Positions 57,740 through 64,000 of a stretch of 64,000 nt of DNA are shown here, one piece after another; the first letter of the stretch is position 1; the number at the start of each line of letters is the position of its first letter. The notes beneath the pieces are model-generated. The model ran no database searches, was not told the origin of the DNA, and saw nothing but the letters and a program-made list of their open reading frames with translations. The DNA is from Selaginella moellendorffii (taxonomy: Eukaryota; Streptophyta; Lycopodiopsida; Selaginellales; Selaginellaceae). The stretch spans positions 142,418 through 206,417 of the forward strand of contig NW_003314313.1 of the NCBI RefSeq assembly GCF_000143415.4. Direction: 5' to 3'. Made by a program: the position numbers and the translations under genes.

Positions 57740-59062
57740 TCACAAGTAATGTAAAGCAGACTTTTCTCTTAACTTGTCCACGAAGAAATCTAAGCTCTTG
57801 GGCGCTCGATCGGCAGCGAGCTTGAGCTTCTGTGCGTTTCTCCGGATCTCCTCCGACTCCATCACCTCCTTGATCGCTTCGGCGATCTGGAAGCTCTCGA
57901 GAGTGGCCAGTTTGACCCCGGCCTTGCGAAGCTCCACTAGGAGCTTGCAGTTGATGGGCTGATCCATAAAGGCCGGGAAGCCGAGGATTGGAACGCCGAG
58001 GCTGGAGCTCTCGAGGCATGAATTCCATCCGCAGTGCGTCAGGAACGATCCGGTGGATGGGTGTGATAGGATTCGTAGCTGCGGCGCCCAGTTTCGCAGG
58101 ATCAATCCAGATTTTTCCGCTCCAGTGGGGACGTAATCGCCATCGCCACTGAATTTCCAGATGAAAGGATGGCCGGATTGCTCGAGCCCACTCAAGATCT
58201 CGCGAGCGTCCTTCTCGTTTCGCTGGATGAGCGTTCCAAACGAGACGAAGACCACCGAGGATGGAGCTTGCGCGTCGAGGAACTCCATAATCTCCGCCTC
58301 TTCTTCCTGGCGGTGGGATCCGACGGTCGAGGATGGCTCGGGGATCAGCGGCCCAACCGCAAAGACGGGCGCACGGTGAGGATTGAGGCACGTGTCACGC
58401 ACCATGCCGGATAAGATTGACGGCTCCAGCTCGCGGTACGTGTTGACGAGGATGCCGTCCGATGCCTGTGCCTCAATGGCGCCTTCGAGAAAGTAATCCG
58501 CACGCCACGGGAAGGTATCTAGGTACGGGCTAAGATATTCCCTCGCAACGACCGTCATCCCGATAAACGGAATATCCACCGTCTCGTTCCTCGCGACCTG
58601 GAGCGGGAGCTTGGAATCCCTGGCGAGCGATGGCGCGAGTAGCGTAGCGGCAAATGCCGACGCGGATTCTGGGACGAGGATATAGCGCGGGATGCCCAGC
58701 AATCGTGCGGATTTGGCGAGTGTTCCACACACCTCGTCGCTAATCAGGCACGATGGTGGTGGCTGGAGCGATGAGACGAGCTGCTCGAATTCCTGGGCGA
58801 GCGAGGGCATGAGGAAGAAATCCCGGCTGAAATCGTTGGGCGCCGAGTCGAAATCGCGGGCGTGGAGCGCGACGAAGCGGATTTCTGGAGAATGTGGCCG
58901 GGACCTTGCGTCGCAGAGGCGCGATTCGTGGTGGGCGGGGTAGAGGAAGCTTACCCTAGCGCCGGAATCGACGAGGCGCGAGGCGAGAACCATGGCGGGG
59001 ATGATGCGGCCATGGACGGGATAGACGAAGACGAGGACGTGAAGAGCACCATCTCCTCCCAT
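57740..59062 (-). CDS. UDP-glycosyltransferase family 1 (UGT)
   Basis: Intronless, 440 residues from the ATG at 59062, chosen because LHVLVFVYPVHGRIIPAM with the catalytic His follows at once; an in-frame ATG upstream would add a long unrelated leader. The C-terminal PSPG box is clear: WAPQLRILSHPSTGSFLTHC, GWNSCLESSSLGVPILGFP, then FMDQPINCKLL. The last acidic pair of the box reads DQ, suggesting UDP-glucose as donor. It transfers sugar to small metabolites; the acceptor cannot be predicted. Confidence 0.92.
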   Translation of the reverse strand: MGGDGALHVLVFVYPVHGRIIPAMVLASRLVDSGARVSFLYPAHHESRLCDARSRPHSPEIRFVALHARDFDSAPNDFSRDFFLMPSLAQEFEQLVSSLQPPPSCLISDEVCGTLAKSARLLGIPRYILVPESASAFAATLLAPSLARDSKLPLQVARNETVDIPFIGMTVVAREYLSPYLDTFPWRADYFLEGAIEAQASDGILVNTYRELEPSILSGMVRDTCLNPHRAPVFAVGPLIPEPSSTVGSHRQEEEAEIMEFLDAQAPSSVVFVSFGTLIQRNEKDAREILSGLEQSGHPFIWKFSGDGDYVPTGAEKSGLILRNWAPQLRILSHPSTGSFLTHCGWNSCLESSSLGVPILGFPAFMDQPINCKLLVELRKAGVKLATLESFQIAEAIKEVMESEEIRRNAQKLKLAADRAPKSLDFFVDKLREKSALHYL

Positions 59063-60713
59063 TTTTGTTTCTTCGTTCTCTCTGTCCTCCTTTTGAAGAC
59101 AACCGGCAAGCTTGACTTTGTCGTGTGCTTGTTTGTTTTTTCCATTTTCGCACGAAAGTTGACAGAAAGTTGACGGATGCTGTCTTTTACATGAAAGTTC
59201 AATTGTCGAGTAGAATATTGCGGTGTTTCGTAGCAGACGCGTAGAATACTTCGCGGAAATAACTGCCCCACGGCGCACACAGTGAAAGCCAGTCAAAACC
59301 CTTCTAGTAGCCGTTGACTGGCTCACTCAATGCTGGTCAACTCCATCAACTATAACACGCCCAACTTTCTCCGCGCTTGTCTTTTAGACTGGGCCTCCTC
59401 TGCCAGAATTGTCTTTGCACAGACCTTTCAAACCTCGAGAAGATTCCTTTGCAATCCAGGCCGTCGGATCCTGCGACGTGGAATATTCCTCGCTTTGGCT
59501 ATTTGCCACCCGAGGCTGAGGCTCGGTGTGCGTGTGCAGGCAAAGGGCCACCGAAAACGCCCCGCCATCCGCCTTATCCGCGCGCACGACAGAATTTTGG
59601 AGGCACAACATTTGATACATGTCACCGATCTTTGGCCAGCCAAGCATTTCAATCTATACAATATACATTTATTTGCCTTGTCACAAAAATCAAAGAACTA
59701 CCCTAGGAAGAACATTGTAAACAATCTATCTCTGTTTCACTGGCCGCTACTACCGAAAGAATTATTAGTTTCCTTTCCCCCCACCTACAAAATTTAGTAT
59801 AAAAGAGTTTGTATGGCTTTGAATCTGAATCCAAATGGATGGATCGATCCCCACACTTCCACTGGCGATTTAGCTTAGAAAACAAGGGATCTCACATCAC
59901 ACACTGTGATTCATATCGTTACAAAGCCCTCAAGGATTTGCAACAGGGCAACACAAGAGATTTGCTTTGGTTTCTATGATGAAACTTTTGACCTTCCGAT
60001 AAGATGTCTGTTTCTAGTGCTTGCGAGGCCCCCTCACACAGTAGATACATACGTGTTTCTACGGCGTATATTATCACGTCCCTATTGTAGAGGTGTCCAG
60101 TAACGCTGATCGGTAATAATTTTACATCGTCGAGGATTTGTCCAATGGCCCGCTGGCCACTTGGCTGGTCCAAAAGTCAGTGTGGCGCCACGCCCCGTCC
60201 GTGCGAATAATGTCCATGAACGTGCACACAATGAATGATATGAGCCGTACAACTGGCGCTGTTTCTTACGTACGCATTGGCCACTCCGACCCGGCCTGGC
60301 AGCTCAGGCTCGGTGCCGAGCCTAGTCTCCGGACGCCAAGCTGGAATTCAAACATGGTTAAAATATGGACACACAAAGCAGCAAAGAGGAAGAAGCAAGG
60401 GCGATGGCGATGGCGAGGGCGATCGGCGAGGGAGAGTGCCGTAGATTTTTCTAGGGATTCACTCGGTTGATCGATCGAGCGTGTTGGCGCGGCGTGCCCT
60501 GCGATTGCTTCTCCGGCGGCAATCTTGTGTTTTGGGGGATTCGGCGAGGCATCCTGGGATTTCTACGGCACTCTAGCCGACCCTAGGGAGCAAGAAAGCG
60601 CGTCAGCGCCAGGAATGCGAGCTCTTCTTCTAGGTCTGTGTGACGATCTGTGCTGAGCGCCGGGGTATCGGACGGGAGAACACGAAATATTTCGGGAAGA
60701 GATTGGGGAAAGA
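59063..60713. other. Intergenic, no gene seen
   Basis: Left part is the UGT promoter and right part (about 60400-60713) the 5' leader of the RING-CH gene. The open frames in between lack domains. Confidence 0.4.
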
Positions 60714-62203
60714 ATGGAGGACCATGTCGTTCTGGATGTAGATCGGCTTTCCAGCTCCCCCGGAGCTTCTACCGCGTCGCCAGATTCATGCGCTGCTCAA
60801 GAACACAAGCCGCTGCTCTCATCCGCCAGGGCGCTCCAGCAATCGCCCCAGAGCGAGCACGTCGTCATCTTCTCGCCGGCCAGCGAGGAGGAATACGTCG
60901 AGGGCGGCGGGGGTTTCGTGGTCAAGAAGGGCAAAACCATTGACGACGACCTCGCATCGTTTGGAGGAGCCACGGGGGTGACTGTGGAATGTAGAATCTG
61001 CCAGGAGGAGGACGATGTGGGAAATCTGGAAGCTCCATGCGCGTGTTCTGGCAGTGTCAAGGTACTGGTTGATCCATTCCCATTTTCTTGCTTGCCTTGT
61101 TTCGTTATTTCTTTTTTTTTTCTTTCTTCATTGCTCATTCGATTCTTTGCAGTACGCGCACAGAAAGTGTGTCCAGCGCTGGTGTAACGAGAAAGGCGAT
61201 ACAACATGTGAGATTTGTCAAAAGGTTGGATTTACTCTCGCCCATGTTTTGCCAACTCTTTCTAGCGCTAGCTGATCGATTGGAATTTTTTCTTCCTTCT
61301 TTTTTGCTTTTCAGCCATACCAGCCTGGGTATACAGCTCCTCCTCGTCCTGTGGAACCGGAGGGAACCCCGATTGATTTGAGGTAAGCTATAAGCAGCAG
61401 CGCTCACTGTATTCGTTTCTAATTTCTCTCTTTCTTCTTTTCCATCCCCTGCTTGCATTGATGGCTCGTAGTGGCAACTGGGGTATCACTGGTCCTCATC
61501 AGCTCGATCTACGGGACCCCAGGATCCTGGCAATGGCCGCCGAAAGGCACTTCCTTGATTCGGACTACGACGAATACGCCTCCGCCAATGCAAGCAGCGC
61601 TGCCTGTTGCCGATCGGCCGCCCTCATCGTAAGCAAGCTCTCTCTCCGTCTCTCTCGCTCCCGAATAATATCTCCCTTGCCTCTCTCTCTAAGCACCATT
61701 GCGCTTTCTTTTTGCTAACTTTCTGCTTTGTTTGATCCCAGTTGATGGCCCTTTTACTGCTTCGCCACGCTCTGGCGATGGCATCCTCTGGCGCTGACGA
61801 TGACACATCGGCGCTGTTCACTGTAAGTCCGAGTCTATCCTTCTCTCCATGTGGAAGTACTAACATATATATATATATATATATGTATATGTTCTCTCCA
61901 TGTGAATTGGTCCAGCTATTCCTATTGCGAGCAGCGGGATTCCTTTTACCCTGTTACATCATGCTCCGGGCGCTGAGCATCCTACAACGACGTCGCCAGC
62001 AGCAAGTCAGTAAAATCTCCTTTTCCCCGAGTAAACAGCTTCTTACTTTTGTCCCTGCGCAGGAAGCCACAATGGCCGAAGTCGCGATTCTTATACAAGC
62101 CGGGCAAGCAGCCAGGAATGGCCAGTTCCCTCCCGCTGTTCCACCACCACCGCCACCACCACAATCATCAGCATCCACTATCCCGGTTCCAGCAGCAACT
62201 TGA
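60714..62203 (+). CDS. Membrane RING-CH (MARCH-like) E3 ubiquitin ligase
   Basis: Seven exons (60714-61061, 61153-61224, 61315-61382, 61472-61628, 61742-61822, 61916-62005, 62063-62203) give 318 residues. The RINGv zinc finger at about residues 92-140 is CRICQEEDDVGNLEAPCACS, HRKCVQRWC and TTCEICQK, with the C4HC3 spacing. The plant-specific DUF3675 region follows: two hydrophobic helices (ALILMALLLLRHALAM and LFLLRAAGFLLPCYIML), then AEVAILIQAGQAARN and a Pro-rich tail. It probably ubiquitinates membrane proteins. Intron 5 holds a TA microsatellite (61865-61888). Confidence 0.92.
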
Positions 62204-62596
62204 TCATCGAAAAGTCGAGAAGAGCTCACGAGAACACGCCGCGCGCTCTCCAGCTGCTTCTTGCGAGTCCCATTCGACCCCGTTGCCAGCGAGAGAGCTC
62301 TACACGATCACCATCACTACCATTAAGTTCCAAGCTCTATTTGTAAATAAGAAAAGGCCGCAATACCTTGGGAGGAGATCAACAGCAAGGAGGGAGGAGG
62401 AGACGTATCGTCTCTCCTATCCCTTTGGGTCTCCTTTTTAAAGTTGAGCTTCATTCTCTCTCCTGTCCCATGGGGAGGAAAGCTGTCTGAGCCGTGCATT
62501 GGGCTTTATCAAAAGAAAGATTATTTTTTTCTTCTTCCCCGTTGTCTCTCCACTTGTGCTCCGAAGAGGCAAGGGACGATGCTTTTCCTTTTTGCC
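62204..62596. other. Convergent 3' spacer
   Basis: 3' UTR space of the RING-CH gene and the Nudix gene; no other gene is seen. Confidence 0.4.
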
Positions 62597-63896
62597 TCAC
62601 AAGCATTCCCCGCTTTTGAGTTTTTGCACGAGATTTAGGTAGCCCTGTTGTTCTGGTCGGATGTATCTGTGGGAATCCACTGGTAAAAGAGAGCAAACGA
62701 ACAGGAGAGGAAAGAACAGTACCCGTGGCGAAATAAAAAGTCGACAACGACCAGTGCGCAGTTGGGCTTGTAGTTTCCCAGGCTCTGGACCACATTTGGG
62801 ATAGAATCCAGACGGAAGCACTCCACTTCGCCATCTAGTGACGTGAGCCATTGGAAGAGGTGAACAAGAACACGGGGGAATTGAATGTATCAAGATCATG
62901 TACCTTTGTTGGATGGCTCAAAGTCGAGTGGCAGCTCGAGGTCATAGCAGAAGAGCACGTCCCGTTTGCATTGCTCGGCGTAGATTGTCTCGTAGCTGAC
63001 TGCTCCAACTGGAATCGCTCTGCAAAAAACAAGAAGAAAACAAAAATGTCGAGTGAGCAGCGATGGAGGAAGCTCACTTTTCCGCCAGTAGTTTTGGAAT
63101 TCCGGCCTCCTCTTCGCACTCTTTAACAATATTGTCCGAGCAGCTGAGTCCCACTGGCTGGAAAAACACATCATGGAAGGACGAAGCCAACATCAATGAG
63201 TGTAACGCACGAAAAAACTTGGTATTTTATGTTTTAATACCTGACCACCTGCGACTAGATGATCGAGGTAACCGGGATATGTTTGTTTTCTTTTGCTCCG
63301 CTTGGCCACCCAGAGCTGCTTGGAGCCATCATAATTGGTGACATATCCATTCATGTGAACCCCATAAGCCTAGAAAAGGCAAAAAAAAAAATCACTCACT
63401 CCTTTGGAACCGACCGAGAAAAGCAACACACCTTGGTCCCGAAAAACGGAACAGCCGCTCGCTCCAACGAGAAGAAAGCCGGCGAACCAAATTGTAGAAC
63501 GACCGGATAATGCTGCGAAACGTAGAAGTATAAGAGCCTGTGATTATACGCATAAAAGAAATGCTGTAAAGGAAAGTCGTGCAAACGCAAAGTACCTCGT
63601 CACGCCAGCCGGGAATGAATCCATCTCTTCTCAAGACCCGCAAAGCATCGTCCACGGCAGTTGTGCGCTGCTCGGGGGTTTCGAGACGTTCATGGATCTC
63701 CACAGACGCATAACCTGTCGAGGTAGTAGCAACTGTAAAAACCTGTGGAAATTTCTCCAAGAGCGCTGCAAATCTGACAATGGAAATCTATTCCTATCAA
63801 CACCGCTAAACTTTGGTCACATAGAGCTCACCTGGGATGAATGTAGCCAACCGTGTGTCCTTTCACTAGAAAGCGAAGAAACTCCGACCTTCGCTC
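62597..63896 (-). CDS. Nudix hydrolase (NUDT20/24-like), 5' end uncertain or outside window
   Basis: Visible exons: 63896-63832, 63773-63596, 63512-63432, 63369-63241, 63157-63078, 63019-62904, 62834-62723, 62666-62597. They encode FLRFLVKGHTVGYIHPRFAA, FFGTKAYGVHMNGYV, LWVAKRSKRKQTYPGYLDHL and VAGGQPVG, then the Nudix box ending VKECEEEAGIP, AVSYETI and a C-terminal DGEVECFRLD. The DUF4743 segment plus Nudix box is the NUDT20/24 layout; some relatives act on diphosphates such as oxidised thiamine diphosphate. The Nudix box lacks the usual leading Gly-x5-Glu spacing only slightly and keeps the E-EE core. Upstream exons are not resolved because of tandem repeats at the window edge. Confidence 0.85.
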
Positions 63897-64000
63897 CTGG
63901 TGAAAACGGAAAGAAATAAGAAAACATACCCTCTCCTGGTGAAAATCCAAAGAAATAAGCAAACGATCTCTCATTCCTGGTGAAAATGCAAAGAAATAAA
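63885..64000. repeat. Tandem repeat carrying splice-acceptor-like sequence
   Basis: Three imperfect copies of a unit of about 45 bp containing CCTGGTGAAAA and AAAGAAATAA (around 63895, 63937 and 63978). On the minus strand each copy reads TTATTTCTTT...TTTTCACCAG|GA, that is, a pyrimidine tract and 3' splice site. Confidence 0.7.

Noticed and set aside
59330-59797. 155-residue plus-strand open frame
   Set aside because: No recognisable domain and overlapping open frames on the other strand.

Overview
This window is plant nuclear DNA, and the content points to a lycophyte with a compact genome, most likely Selaginella. The evidence is: about 25 intron-rich genes packed tail to tail with introns of roughly 40-100 nt; plant-only families (FIE, COBRA-like, DUF1218, PPR PLS-type, plant UGT); and genes expected in a plant with swimming sperm (a long EF-hand protein of ciliary type, COMMD4). 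The species call is an inference. Gene models below were built by hand from reading frame, GT/GC-AG splice sites and phase closure. Each multi-exon model adds up to a whole number of codons.

Layout. 1-8200 is AT-rich and gene-poor. It holds the 3' end of an LTR retrotransposon with its 3' LTR (2928-3998), a 12-bp minisatellite, a decayed gypsy reverse transcriptase on the minus strand, and a solo LTR (6462-7601) inserted in it. 8200-18300 holds an intact dihydroorotase, a strongly AT-rich stretch with an intronless mannose-lectin gene, a dead dihydroorotase copy, a ten-exon EF-hand gene and a chloroplast NAD(P)-binding protein. Dihydroorotase and the EF-hand gene form a convergent pair that was duplicated; each copy kept only one member alive. 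18300-25100 is one long minus-strand gene for a secreted protein of about 1847 residues made of filamin/Ig-like repeats, nearly one repeat per exon (GEX2-like).

25130-34020 carries an RlmN/Cfr-type radical-SAM rRNA methylase, a mini COBRA-like protein, an ERA GTPase, a cyanovirin-N homologue, an unknown basic protein and an MPPE1/PGAP5-type phosphoesterase. 34160-41340 carries a PPR gene, the PRC2 subunit FIE, two tandem copies of a small secreted orphan, and a DUF1218 membrane protein. Between the two orphans lies a mosaic of duplicated and inverted pieces of the neighbouring genes. 41925-51300 carries a second PPR gene, ARP4, CCT7 (sharing a very short divergent promoter with ARP4) and a short-chain reductase. 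52270-57606 carries COMMD4, a small secreted peptide precursor, PREY, a tRNA-Arg(UCU), an acidic orphan and UBL5. 57740-64000 carries a UGT glycosyltransferase, a membrane RING-CH E3 ligase and the 3' part of a Nudix hydrolase that runs off the right edge.

The genes do not form a pathway; they are mainly housekeeping (pyrimidine synthesis, rRNA methylation, protein folding, GPI-anchor processing, chromatin). The most unusual items are the AT-rich lectin gene with an odd N-terminal domain, the reciprocal loss in the duplicated gene pair, the exon-per-repeat GEX2-like gene, the patchwork filler at 38.9-39.6 kb and the peptide precursor at 53.9 kb.
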